Shown one piece after another: positions 30,501 to 43,400 of a DNA stretch of 64,000 bases (its first letter is position 1; each line of letters begins with the position of its first letter). Source of the DNA: Owenia fusiformis. Its lineage: Eukaryota; Annelida; Polychaeta; Sabellida; Oweniidae. Position numbers and translations under genes: made by a program. The DNA is taken from assembly GCA_903813345.2 (NCBI GenBank), contig CAIIXF020000009.1, positions 25,830,740-25,894,739 on the forward strand. Direction: 5' to 3'. Below the pieces are notes generated by a model. The model was not told where the DNA came from, did not search any database, and worked only from the letters and a program-made list of their open reading frames with translations.

Positions 30501-33500
30501 ATTCATTTATGGCTTCACAAGAGGCACATCCATACATGCAACGTATCTCGAAGGCGTCAGAATCAGACAAGTCAGTCCTTTGTCCGATTCTGTCTATGTC
30601 TATATTCTTGTCAAGTACTGTTATTGTTTGAAGGCCAAGAGATTTTGTGTTGGACTCCACGCCATAGTGCATTATGCTGTAGTAGTCATAGGGAGTTAAA
30701 TTTTGAATCGCAGATTCATCCTCTTTGTCATATTGCTCTTGTTTACCTAAAGTATATTCCTTAGATGATTCAAACATGATTTAATAATATAATGCCAGTC
30801 TTACATGCATATTTTTGGATTGACAACGTTTATTCTGAAATGAAGATAAACTTTGCCTTTAGCAGATTGAACGTTGCACTTCTGCAGAATAACTGGAAAA
30901 TGTGATTTATTTTATTTCCTTTGCGGCTGAGACTTTTTCCCAATGAAAGTACATTTTTCAATAAGAACTACATCTTGGATTACCAAGGTATGAATTCGAA
31001 GTTTAAAAATCAAACTGGTAAACGAGTATGGATGACTTACCCAAACCAATGAACTAGTTTTAAGTAATTACCTAGACAGATATGTGAACTATCAAAAAGA
31101 CTGTCGGATGGAGGGATGGATGGCACTTATATTGAGCTTCAATTGGTAAACATCAATACACACCTTCTCTGATATTATTTGCATTGATTACAACATAGTC
31201 ATCCCTATCAAGTCTGTTATGTTCGTGCCAGAATCCTAATACATGCATAAGTTCATGCGCAGGTATTCCATACTTTTTTCCGAAACAACGCTCGCCTAAA
31301 TATACCTCTTGTTTCCCAATCTTGTAGAAGCCTACATATTGCGTCAAACAGCTGCAAGAACAATTCAGTTTTAGTTATATTTCCCATCCTCTATTTTCAA
31401 TTAAAATGAAATTGTTCCCAATTGCATTTATTAGTGTAATAATTTAGCGATTTGCATACTTACGTATCAAATAGTCTATTTATATATAGATATCCAAACT
31501 TGTAGCCGTCCAAGAATACTGCCGTAGGATTTGAATATTCTTTGAACTTCACGCAATTCATTGACCTACTCTCTATAAGTGCCATGGCATCCACAATGTG
31601 TTTCCTTTCCATCGGAGCTGCACAAAACAGGTATAAGATTTTTGCTTTAAATGTGACTTTGATTATTTAAATAAAGTGGTTTTATCGTATGATCTGTAAA
31701 ATGAAGCCTTCTGATTGGTCAGTTCTTGTGCTGTACCAATCTGTATTGCTACTGAGATTTTCCCATTGATACTCTCCGTCGCAATACAGAAAATATTGGT
31801 ACGGAGGGGACATTCTCAGTAGCAATACAGAGAATCGCACGATAAAAACGTTATAGAATGATTTGAAGTGCAATGCAGGATATATTCTGCCCTCGATATT
31901 CTGTATTGGCACTCGACTTCGTCTCGTTTCAATACGGAATTTCTCGAGCAGAATATATCCTGTAGTGCATGCACTTCAAATCATTCAATTACTTATGATA
32001 TAGTACTTTGATTATGTGTTATGTTGCCAAAATTATCTACAGGTGCAGTAACAAACCTCACACACATTGCATTCGACACACAACTCTGGATTGTACTTAT
32101 ATCGCACACTGAAACTTGCAACTTTGGAAAAAGTGTCTGTAAAATAGAGTGACGATATGATAAATCAGAGTACTCACTGTAATTGTCATCTAATATGTAA
32201 GGAACTTCACCATTTGTCCATAGAAAATTACCCCAAAAGTCTTCATGTAAAACATTCCGAAACTGGAATTTGAAACAACAATTTTGATTTTTCACCTGAT
32301 ATCTTCTGATAATGAACAATAAAAAGTCATATATGCAGTCGACTCGAAATATATTGTGAAGAAGAAATTTGGAATCGTATTGTCGAACATTTTTTATGTG
32401 TTTTTTCCACAATATTTGTCTTTCATATTTTGTCACTTATGCTTATATATTTCAACTAGGGAGGAGTTTGTACCGTTGTATCATTATTCGACCAGCCTAC
32501 ATTGTACCTACATTGTATGGAGAAAAATAATTATTGAGTTAAACACGCATAACAGCTGTTGCATTAATGGAGTTCAAATTGTTAAAAGTGACGTATAACA
32601 AAAGAATACGTAAACAGAATTTACCTTCTTGATTCCAGTTTGATACGGACTGTTAATAATGTCGCCCTCAAAACGACCTAAATTATAAAAACAAGCACAT
32701 GTCTTTGAATCACTTTCAAGGAATTATGGAACCTTGAAGGACGTATTCCCATCCCAGACTCGAAAGTTTTATCAAACCTGTTATTTATAAAGCTAGAGTA
32801 GCCTTTCGGTATAATTTCTATTCTTACAACACCACCCCTCCAGAAAAATCCATTAACGGGCTCACGATAAGATTGACCCACCCTGCATATTCATTAAGCA
32901 GTTGTTAAATCTTTTTTCTTCAATCTAATTTGAAAACAATACCTTCATGTCATTTGAAGGTAAAAGGACATCAGTATAGTATATGTTATGGTTGATAAAT
33001 TGATTCTGATTAAAGTCTGATTGACAACAATGGATATTTAAAGGATGTCACGCTTCAATGCGTTTAATTCATAGTATTGATTGAATTAATCGTTTGTAGG
33101 ATTCAGGGTAAATTAATACAACCCTTTAATTTTGTAAAAACCATGTTGATTATGGTAGATTTTCATAAAATCTCGAGTGTATAATAGTATTATATTCGGT
33201 GTGGGATAAAGAGGAATACATAGATAGCACCTTTGACTTTGATATTAAGAGGATCCGCCTTATCACTCAAAAATACAACTTCAGAAAATTGTTTTTGTCA
33301 ATATTTATGAAAGCAATTCAGAAAATTATCAATGACGAAGACGGAAAATCCAAACTGATATGATTGCATTTCTGAGTGTCTTTGGGTGATTTTGCACGAT
33401 ATGCATAAACGGGAAATATTACTTCTCTAAGTTGTATAGTCATAGTGGCGATACAATCTGTGTATACTGCAGTTCACCGAATTGAACACTATTTTATACA

Positions 33501-34808
33501 TAACAAATCAACGAGATTCCATCTATGAGACCAGATGCAGGTATAAAGAACCTTGATCTTAATTATTGAATATTCAAAATTTAGTCAAAGAGGCATCTTA
33601 TCTACACACAAAGTTAAATCTATGTATGAAATTCTTTTGAAAATGGGATTTCTAGGTCGGGTAGAATTCCATAAAGCCCATTTATAAAATCATGAAAATT
33701 GAAATTTTTTTTTTGTGTTGAACTGACAATATGTTATTTTACTAAACATATTCTTTGTAGTTCAATTGTAAAGGTTAAATGAAACCCGATATACTAAATG
33801 TTATTAATAAAGTTTAGTGTCTGCCATTGTCTTGCAGCCCTGTATTTGATAGTCCGTAATCCAGTTCTTAGGAACTGTCACCTGACTGTATATTTTATTT
33901 TATTGGATTGAAATATCAATTGCATTTGTGACAATATTTGTTAAGTACGTGATTGATTGAAAACAAATCTTGTTATCATTTACCATTGCACTTTCTATGC
34001 TTCATTGAATATACTGAGGTGAATTTCATCTATTTGGTCCACACGAGCTACCAGTGCCAAATTGATTCATTTTCCACAAATCAGATAAATAAGGGTTATG
34101 TACTGGGAGGTTTTGGATATGGGGTTTTCCAGAGGGATACATGTATGCAAATATACCCGAAGAGGGACGAAAGTAGATGTGCATATCATACGACGGATAA
34201 ACCCTAAATCCAAACCGACCTTACATAACTGCTTTATCCTATATCCAGTGGAGTGTTCTACATTTTTTAATTTTTTTTCAAAAACTTTTTCAATATTTTT
34301 TCAAAGCGGGAAGATATGCCCTTGAATGGAAAATATGGCGGGAGATATAGAAAACTCAAAATCAGGATACGGGATATATGTTACCAACTTATCTCCCCAA
34401 AACTCTACTTGGCATAGGATAAAGGAGATTTCTTTTTCTTAGGTTTAATGAAGTAAGCGTTTATTCCGAATGTGTTACCTTGTTCAGCTTCTATGGACAC
34501 TCTATTAGACGGCACTTGTGCAAAGTCTTCCTGAAAAGTAAAATAAGGTTGTATAAACCAGTTTCGTCAAGAATCAGCTTACCGAATACCCGTCGATGTG
34601 GGCATCATAAAACCGAGAAAAGTATGTGTTGTACCTCCTCACTGGATACATCATTGTCTTGTTTCTTTACGCCATCATGTCCCTTGCGTTTTGTATTTTC
34701 CTCTCCTCTTGCACCCCAGTGCTCTTTCGCATTATGTACAACTCCTCCAAATACCAGATCACTAGTCATTAGTAACACAATTGCAATCGTGGTTTGTATG
34801 CAGCGCAT
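27556..34808 (-). CDS. Astacin metalloprotease B with 12 EGF domains, eight exons
   Basis: Exons: 34808-34635, 34530-34479, 32677-32625, 32262-32178, 31617-31464, 31351-31164, 30746-29019 and 27635-27556; 2514 nt, 837 aa. Signal peptide (1-20), propeptide with FEGDI, astacin domain from about residue 94 with HELMHVLGFWHEH (His205) and SIMHYG, then 12 EGF-like domains (about 315-810) inside exon 7. Most match calcium-binding EGFs (NINEC...C...C-x-D-x4-Y-x-C), including the Asp/Asn-hydroxylation pattern. EGFs 2 to 8 are nearly identical; 9 to 12 are diverged. The last exon adds half an EGF start (DKNKCKYGRKRC) and a basic tail (VKRRRPKIK), then stops. Likely secreted, matrix-associated and calcium-dependent. 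A MITE-like insertion occupies intron 4. Confidence 0.88.
28640..28880. repeat. Degenerate tandem motif ACTATCCCGC / TATCCCGC in gene B intron 7
   Basis: TATCCCGC occurs at about 28651, 28756, 28818 and 28867, with ACGGGACAGTGT and ACGTGACAGTGT between copies: an irregular repeat of 50-100 bp. Nearby, TGTGAGTCAAGTGTG is repeated at about 28225 and 28396. Function unknown. Confidence 0.45.
29510..30500 (-). repeat. 123-bp coding tandem repeat encoding EGFs 1-8 of gene B
   Basis: Eight consecutive 123-bp units, each one EGF domain of 41 residues. Units 2 to 8 differ at only a few positions; recurring blocks are CATTCATTTATATTTGTACA and CAAGAAAATCCATCTCCCG on the plus strand. This points to recent unequal exchange or gene conversion within the exon. 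Confidence 0.85.
31667..32004. mobile_element. Insertion of about 340 bp in gene B intron 4, 11-bp direct repeats
   Basis: Bracketed by ACTTTGATTAT at 31656-31666 and 32005-32015. The homologous intron of gene C (about 37584-37839) has no insert, giving an empty site. A diverged second copy lies at 60942-61310. The interior has a 17-bp inverted repeat (CTGTATTGCTACTGAGA at 31741 with its complement at 31814). No coding capacity. Confidence 0.65.
33836..33960. repeat. Dispersed duplicate of 35284-35400
   Basis: Shares CCCTGTATTTGATAGTC, GTAATCCAGTTC and CATTTGTGACAATATTTGT with 35284-35400. Lies in gene B intron 2. Confidence 0.5.
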
Positions 34809-36051
34809 ACTGACAGAAGGGATTAAAGAAGAAAAAATAACGCAAACTCATAAAGAAAAAATAATATTATCCTTAAGTGCTATTTATCAGTATTATGACA
34901 ATAAAAAGACGATTGTGACATTAAACGAAGTGAATATCAAAGCATGGGCATGCTTATGGCGACATGGTCCTTTAATATCTATGCCGCTTGTAACTTTCAA
35001 CTGATGTGACAAGGCTACACATCAATTAATCATGAATATGACATATTTAGTTTCCCCTTGGAAAACTCCTTGGCTCTACCTTTATAGTCTACAGGGTGGG
35101 CAGAAATGGAACGTTTACCCATATTCTTGGAAAAAGAGGGTTTATATAATATATGTAAACTAATTGTCATGAAAACTAATAAAAATCAAGTTCTGACATT
35201 TGTGTCTGTGTCTGAATCTATGAAATTTAAATTGAAATGATGCATGTCTTCATTATATTTTTGCTTGACTTTTTGCCATCTCACCCTGTATTTGATAGTC
35301 TGTAATCCAGTTCCTTCATATATTTTATTGCATTGGATACAAATATCAATATCATTTGTGACAATATTTGTCATAGTGCGTAATGAATACTCAATCACTT
35401 CTATTGGCCCAAATCATGGGGTTTCAACTGTCTAATTGAAAGCCCATGTCCAAATTAAAACCGGATGTCCAAGATTATTGTTGAAGATTATTGATTATTG
35501 TAACGCATATCAAATGATTAACTGCTCAGTGAATCTTTTGCACTCTATTAAAGGTCACATGATATGGGGGTGTGTTTTTAAATAAATCATTGACCTCAAG
35601 ATTGAATTGTGTCACTGGAGATGACCAATCAAAATGCAGTTCTAGAATTTATCACTTTCTAGGAATTCTGGAAAACACCAATAAACTACATGTGCATGTT
35701 GAGACTAGAAATTTGACTTAGGAACAAAACAAATACACAACAAGTGGACATCCATAGGACATCATATGGACATCTATATACGTCTAAGTACAGCATTAGG
35801 GGGACTGAATGATCGAACTTCCTTACATTTTACATTTTGGACATTCACTTTAAGGGACATTAAGTTAGGCCGCCTGTGAAGGGATATTCATCAATCATTA
35901 GAACATCTAGTTATCTGAAAAACTTTTTGGATTACCACGCTTGAATGATTTTAACCAACACACCAATTGGATACCTCACAGATTCAGACCCTCAAGTAAA
36001 TATATTTATACTTATAATCTTTAATCAAGTTCTTGTCTTTACATTCTGTTA
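34809..36051. other. Gene B upstream region and intergenic DNA to gene C
   Basis: 34809-35090 aligns with 39029-39311 upstream of gene C (shared: GCAAACTCATAAAGAAAAA, ATATCAAAGCATGGG, GGAAAACTCCTT), so both likely keep promoter sequence from the duplication. It is followed by the TIR element at 35092. No TATA box can be assigned. 35400-36050 shows nothing further. Confidence 0.5.
35092..35288. mobile_element. 197-bp MITE, CAGGGTG ends
   Basis: Ends CAGGGTG and CACCCTG, flanked by TA (35090-35091 and 35289-35290). It occupies the same position relative to gene B as the larger element 39314-40376 does to gene C, and shares AATCAAGTTCTGA with it. Confidence 0.6.
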
Positions 36052-39028
36052 TTAACCGTAACAATTTATATTTGTACATGAAAATCCATCTCCAGAATAC
36101 CCATCCTTACAGGAGCAAATGAAATTCCCTTCAGTGTCTGAACAGTAAGCATTTTTGTGACAATTATCAGTGTCGTCTTTACATTCATCTATATTTGTAC
36201 AAGAAAATCCATCGCCAGAGAATCCATCCTTACAAGTGCAGATATAATCCCCTTCAGTGTCCAAACAGCAAGCATTTTTGTGACAATTATCAGTGCCGTC
36301 TTCACATTCATCTATATTTGTACAAGAAAATCCATCTCCCGAGAATCCATCCTGACATGTGCAAGTATAACTCATTTCAGTGTCCAAACAGTCAGCATTT
36401 ATATGACAATTATCCGTTCCCATTTCACATTCATTTATGACTTCACAAGAGGCACATCCATACATGCAACGTATCTCGAAGGCGTCAGAATCAGTCAAGT
36501 CAGTCCTTTGTCCAATTCTGTCTATGTCTATATTCTTGTCAAGTACTGTTATTGTTTGAAGGCCAAGAGATTTTGCGTTGCTCTCCACGCCATAGTGCAT
36601 AATGCTGTAGTAGTCGTAGGGAGTTAAATTTTGAATCACAGATCCATCCTCTTTGTCATATTGCTCTTGTTTACCTAAAAGTATAATCCTTAGATAATTT
36701 AAAACATGATATAACGTAATATAATGGCAATCTTACTTTTAGTTTTAAAATGCGTTACCATTGCATATTTTTGGATTGACAAAGTTTATTTTAAAATGAA
36801 GATAACAATACGTTGCACTTTTGCAGAATAACTGGAAAATGTGATGTATGTAATAATTGATTTTATTTCCTTTGCGGCAAAGATTTTTACCAGTGAAAAT
36901 ACATTTTTCTATAAGAACTGCATCTTGGATTTCCAAGGTATGAATTCGAAGTTTGAAAATCAAACTGGTAAAGAAGTATTTAAACTGGTAAACGAGAATT
37001 AACCAAACGAAAATTAACCAAAACGATGCACTAGTTTTACGTAAATACCCAAATAGATACGTAAACTCTTAAAAAGACTCGGATGGATGGTACTTAAATG
37101 GAGCTACAATTGGTAAACATCAATACACACCTTGTCTAATATTATTTGTATTGATTACAACATAGTCATCCCTATCAAGTCTGTTATGTTCGTGCCAAAA
37201 TCCTAATACATGCATAAGTTCATGCGCAGGTATTCCATACTCTTTTCCGAAACAACGCTGGCCTAAATATACTTCTTGTTTCCCAATTTTGTAGAAGCCT
37301 ACATATTGCGTCAAACAGCTGCAGTACAATTCAGTTTTAGTTATATATCCTATCCTTTATTTTCAATTAAAATGAAGTTGATCTCAAAGGCATTTATTAG
37401 TGTAATAATTTAACAATTTGCACACTTACGTATCGAATAGTCTATTTATATATAGATATCCAAACTTGTAGCCGTCCAAGAATACTGCCGTAGGATTTGA
37501 ATATTCTTTGAACTTCACGCAATTTATCGACCGACTCTCTATAAGTGCCATTGCATTTATGATGTGTTTCCTTTCAGTCGGAGCTGCAATATAACAGGTA
37601 ATATTTTTTCAATTTAAATGTAGCTTTGATTAATTTAGATTTTGAATCGTACTTAAATTATGTAATCAGTTGCCAAAATTATCTACATGTGCAGTTCAAA
37701 TCTCCTACACATTGCATTTGACTCAAAATTCTGGATCATACTTAGGTCGAATGATTTAATTGCATACTGAAATGCAACCTTGGAATAATTGTCTGTAAAA
37801 CTGAGCTCCAGTGCCAATATAATAAATCATAGTACTCACTGTAATTGTCATCTAATATGTAAGGAACTTCACCATTTGTCCATAGAAAATTACCCCAAAA
37901 GTCTTCATGTAAAACATTGCGAAACTGGAATTTAAAATATCAAACAATTTTGGTTGGCATCTACTTTCGAGTTCTATCATACGATAGGACATTAGCTTTC
38001 CTTTCAAATTCTTTTCCTACTTTAATGCAATGACTCGTAGCCAGTGGATTTGGGTTGTGCTAATTGTGCGGAATGTTTGGGTTTGATTTTTTTGTATAAA
38101 GCTCTTTAAAGTCTTTTACACATTTTTTGTATTTCATATTTTGTCACTTGTGCTTATATACAACTAGAATGGAGATTGTGCTGTTGCATCAGTATTCGAT
38201 CGGCCTACCTGCATTGTTTGGGAAAAAATGTACACTGTAGTAGGTGAGTTCAACATGAATAACATTTGTTAGTGAAGTACAACAAAAGAATACGTAAATG
38301 GAATTTACCTTCTTAATTCCAGTTTGATATGGACTTTTGATAATGTCGCCCTCAAAACGACCTAAATTATAAATGTAAAATAAGCACATGTCCTTGAACC
38401 TCGTTTTAAGAATTATGGGATCTTAAAGGACGCTTTACCATTTGTATGAAGAATTGTTATTTATAAAGCTAGAGTATCATTTATATTACTCACCCTGTAC
38501 ATTCATTAAGCAGTAGTTAAATCTCTTTCTACAATTTAATTTGAAAACAATTCTTTTGAAGCTTTTTAAAAGTTATTATAATAAAAAAAGATCAGTGTAA
38601 TATATGTTGAATATATTTGACATGTAGATATAATTTATTTGGTCTTACATTTCTTACATAAGTTTGTATTATTATTATGAAGGTGTTACCTTGTTCTGCT
38701 TCTATTGACACTCTGTTAGACGGCAATAGTACATCGTTTTTCTACAAAGTAGAGTTAGATTGCACAAAACAGTTTTGTTCCGGACTTCAATTAACAAGCA
38801 AATACCTTTCAAAGTGGACATCATGAAACCGAAATAAAGAAAAGTATGTTGTACCTCCTCACTGGATACATCCTTATCTTGTTTCGTTACATCATCACGT
38901 CCCTTACTTTTTGTATTTTCTTCTGTTCTTCCACTCCAGTGCTCTTTTGCATTATGCACAATTCTTCCAAATACTAGATCACCAGCCATTAGTAATACAA
39001 TGGCAATCGTGGTTTGTATGCAGCGCAT
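36052..39028 (-). CDS. Astacin metalloprotease C with 3 EGF domains, seven exons
   Basis: Exons: 39028-38855, 38741-38690, 38361-38309, 37924-37840, 37583-37430, 37318-37131 and 36674-36052; 1329 nt, 442 aa. Signal peptide and FEGDI propeptide motif as in gene B; HELMHVLGFWHEH (His205) and SIMHYG intact. After the catalytic domain come three calcium-binding-type EGFs, then the start of a fourth (TNIN) that runs into CYG and a stop in the same exon. The last exon, like gene B exon 7, contains both Met-turn and EGFs without an intron. Very close to B in coding sequence and introns, so B and C are the youngest pair. The EGF array was either truncated here or expanded in B. An ATTAAA lies about 30 bases after the stop. 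Confidence 0.87.
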
Positions 39029-39313
39029 AATGGCGGACGGGTTTAAAGGAGAGAAAATAATGCAAACTCATAAAGAAAAAAACAGTACCATCCTATTTAC
39101 TAATACATGACAGTGAAACAGACTATTGTGACAATGAAACGAAGAACATATCAAAGCATGGGACATGCCTATAACAAAAGCCTCGTGACCATTAAATATC
39201 TATGCCGCATCTTTCAACTGAAGTTGCAAGGTTATACAAATTATCAATTAATCATAAATTTGACACATTTAGATGTACTTTGGAAAACTCCTTTGCTCTA
39301 CTTCCATATTGTA

Positions 39314-40376
39314 CAGGGTGATCACATTAGAAAAAGTGAAACGGAACATCATGCGTCTTTTTTCTCATACAAATATTTTCTAAATACATTAAACTTTCAA
39401 AATAAAGAAATATTGTTAGAATAAGTTTTATCATTCTTAAACATGTTCTTCGGGTTGGTTATTTTTCTCTCATATGAAGCTGAGATGATAACAATCAAGT
39501 TCTGAAAGTATTGTTTCTGGCATCCAAATGGTCCATTTTCATGGCCTTGCAAAGATATGTTCGATTGGACCAACTTGATGTTTCAGTCACTCCTGAATAC
39601 GGTGCGCAAAGTTGTCCATTGAGAAGACTCTTTCCTTTCTTTGGATTTATGATTTATTTCGTTATGATTTGTAAATTAATTGCTGGTCTCTGATTGTCTA
39701 TATTGGCTATGGTTTTATTAGACATGGTCCTTCATATAACCTCACAGATAGAAGTCTGAGAGGTTCATTGTGGGGCCCACGCAGGGTCACGTTTCCTACT
39801 GATCAGTCGATCTTCAAACCATTGTCCCAGCCCGATTCTTACTGTTGGTTTCTAGTGTGTAGAAATGCCCTTTCCTGCTGAAACCATTGATCCTGGAGAG
39901 CGATGTCCCTACATCCTCCTATTCTCGCCAAATGTCCTCATTACCACAAGAGGACTACCCGATCAGTAGGAAATGTGACCCTGAATGGGCATCACAATCA
40001 CCTGACTTGAACCCCCCCCCCCCAGATTTGTATATGTGCGGTTATATAAGGATAACGTTTATGAAAACCACCCCAAAACAATCAGGGACTAAATATTAGC
40101 AATCAATAGCAAGATCAAATATATCCAAAGAAAGAAATGTGTCCTCCTAATGGACAACTTCTCTCACCGTATTCAGGAGTGACAGAAACATCAAGTTGGT
40201 CAAAGCTAACATATTTTTTGCAAGGCCATGAAAATGGACCATTTGGATGCCAGAAACAATACTTTCAGAACTTGATTGCTATCATCTTAGCTTCATGAGA
40301 GAAAAATAAAAGGTATCACCATTATTGACGATTTTATTAATTGTGTTATGATTTGTATTCATTTTGGGTCACCCTG
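39314..40376 (+). mobile_element. mariner/IS630-like transposon, decayed, upstream of gene C
   Basis: About 1063 bp with ends CAGGGTGATC and GGGTCACCCTG. Inner arms of about 200 bp (39480-39660 and 40110-40310) are inverted copies, for example TCCATTTTCATGGCCTTGCA on the left and its complement on the right. Plus-strand text near 39970-40080 reads WASQSPDLNP, then MCGYIRITF, worn forms of the S-P-D-L-x-P and W-G-Y-I-K blocks of Tc1/mariner-type transposases. TA flanks the left end; TG is at the right. Confidence 0.7.
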
Positions 40377-40433
40377 TGTTTGAAAAAAAACACATAAAAA
40401 ACATCAACAATTATTTATTTGCAGATCTCGCAT

Positions 40434-40443
40434 TTTATTTATT
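40434..40443 (-). promoter_or_regulatory. Overlapping AATAAA poly(A) signals for gene D
   Basis: Two overlapping minus-strand AATAAA hexamers begin 14 bases after the gene D stop codon (40457-40459). Confidence 0.5.
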
Positions 40444-40456
40444 TTAGTCAAATACG

Positions 40457-43400
40457 TTAACCGACGGATTTTCTTCCTCTCCATCTTGGATTCTTTTTCT
40501 TTCGTTTCTGTTTGTTACATTTGAATCCATCGCCGATATAACCTTTTCTGCATTCACACGTAAAGGAACCAACCGTATTTTTGCAAGATGCTTTTTTGTC
40601 ACATCTTTTTCGAGCATATCTACACTCGTTTTTATCTGGAAAAGATAAGGAAGTATTACAAAATGTGGTAATGCTGAGTTGACAGGACGGGCAATGTTAT
40701 TATTTTCGCGTGCTACTAGACTATATGTACATACATGAAGGTTAAATCATAAGTTGGAATATCATGAACTTTTATCCTTTCAATATTTCATTTTCTAAAA
40801 TTTGAATTGTAATTGTACGTGTGTATTTCAATAAGATTCTATGATTATCATATATTTGAAAGTACCTCTGCACATAAATCCAGACCCAAAATATCCAGGA
40901 TTGCATCTACAAAAATATCGGCCATTGAAGTTTTCACAAGAGGCATTTTCATGACACTTTATTGTACATTTCGAGTTACCCTCATTCCTCTCGTCCTCTA
41001 GCTTCAATTGATCACACGATCTGCCATCCCCTATGAATCCAGGGAGACACCTGCAGATGTAACTATCTGTGGTATCAATACATTTAGCATTTTCATCGCA
41101 TGTATGTGTCCCATCCGTACACTCATCTCTTCCCTTCACGCATGTGAACCCATCCCCATAGTATCCATCTTTACAAACACATTTGTAACTACCCGGTGTA
41201 TCTAAGCACTGGGAGTTTTTATCACACTTATTGGACCTATCTTTACACTCGTTTATATTCGTGCATGCCATGCCATCACCTTTAAATCCAGTATTACACT
41301 CACATGTGTAGCTTCCCTCTGTATCTTTACACTCAGCATTTCGATCACATTCATTTGAATAATCGTTACATTCATTTATGTTGATGCAACTAAAGATATC
41401 CCGAATATATCCCTTTTTACATTCACAAGTGTAGCTTCCCTCGGTGTCGGTGCAAACTTCATTTGTACCACAAGTACTTGGGTCATGATCAGTTGTACAC
41501 TCATTGATATTAACGCAACTAAAGCCATCTCCAACATAACCTGGTGAACACCGACATTTCCTGGTACTGGGAACGTATTCTCCATTTTTGTCACACCTTT
41601 GAGTTAATTCCTTTTTCTCAGAGGGTGTACATGTGAACCCATCTCCTGAAAACCCACTTAGACAGACACATGAGTAACTTCCTTCTGTATCAATGCACTT
41701 TGCATTAATGTCGCATTTATTTAGATGACTGTTACATTCATTAACATTTGTACACATTAAATCATCTTTTACATATCCCTTTTTACATTCACATGTGTAA
41801 CTTCCTTCGGTATCCAAACAAACTTCATTTTTATCACATGTATTGAAATTATATATACATTCGTTAACATTTGTGCAATTAAAGCCATCCCCAATATATC
41901 CTGATTTGCATCGACATATATGGGTTCCTTGGATATATTCTCCATTTTTGTCGCACTTATTAGTCACTTTACTTTTCTCTTTGATACATTTGAATCCGTC
42001 CCCCGAGTACCCACCTTTACATCTACATTTGTAGCTCCCGTCAGTATCTAAACAATTAGCATTCGTATCACATTTGTGTAAATCCACGTTGCATTCATTT
42101 ATGTTTACACAACTAAAGCCGTCTCCCGTAAATCCTTCATTACAAGTACACGTATAGTTTCCTTCATCATCTAAACATTTAGCATTCGTATCACATTTGT
42201 GCAAATCCATGTTGCATTCATTTATGTTTACGCAAGTAAAGCCGTCTCCCGTAAATCCTACATCACATGAACACTTATAGCTTCTGTCAGTATCTAAACA
42301 TTTGGCATTTGTATCACATTTGTTCAACTCCATGTTGCATTCATTTATGTTTACGCAAGTAAAGCCGTCTCCCGTAAATCCTACATCACATGAACACTTA
42401 TAGCTTCCGTCAGTATCTAAACATTTGGCATTTGTATCACATTTGTGCAAATCCATGTTGCATTCATTTATGTTTACACAAGTAAAGCCATCTCCCGTAA
42501 ATCCTACATCACATGAACACTTATAGCTTCCGTCAGTATCTAAACAATTAGCATTCGTATCGCACTTGTGTAACTCCATGTTGCATTCATTTATGTTTAC
42601 GCAACTAAAACCATCTCCTTGAAATCCCTCATTACAAATGCAAGTGTAGTTTCCATCTGTATCGGAGCACTCTGAATTTTCATCACATTTATTGGAGTCA
42701 TCGCTACACTCATCTACATTCAAACATGTAAGTCCATCTGCCGAATACCCGGTGTGACAAATACATACATAACTTCCAGGCGTATCCTCACATTCTGCAT
42801 TTAAATTGCATGGATTTGCATCGGCATCCGTATTGCATTCGTTTATGTTCACACACGTAATTCCATCACCCTTGAAACCATCTCGACATGTGCAAGTATA
42901 GTTCCCTTCAGTATCCAAACAGTTAGCATTTGAATCACACTCAGCTGTTCCGTCTTCACATTCATCTATATTTGTACAAGTAAAGCCATCACCCGAGTAT
43001 CCATCTCCACAGGAACAATTGTAACTTCCCTCCGTATCTTTACATTCTGCATTTTTGTCACATTCATTAGAATCATTTTGACATTCATTTATATTAGAAC
43101 AAGAACAATTATTGCAATCTCCCCGGTCATATCCCATTTTACATTTACACATATGATTTCCTTCAGTATCTAAACATTCTTCATTTTCATTACAAATATC
43201 GGGATCACTTTTGCATTCATCGATATTTACACAATCATAACCATCACCAATGTAGCCAGGTAAGCACCGACATATCCTTGTTCCATGTATATAGTTCGCG
43301 TTGTTGTGGCATGTATGAGTCTTTGTTTTACAAAGGACCCCATTTCCAATATATCCATGATTGCAAATGCACTTGTAGCTCCCTTTGGTGTCTAAACACT

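Larger units (their letters stand above)
39029..40456. other. Gene C upstream region and intergenic DNA to gene D
   Basis: 39029-39311 is homologous to 34809-35090 upstream of gene B. 39314-40376 is a transposon, and 40434-40443 carries gene D poly(A) signals. No further gene seen. Confidence 0.55.

Noticed and set aside
29487-30764. Plus-strand open frames across the gene B EGF exon (and 36157-36627, 41843-42034, 43278-43460)
   Set aside because: They are antisense shadows of the Cys-rich EGF repeats; they repeat with the same 123-bp period and have no signals of their own.
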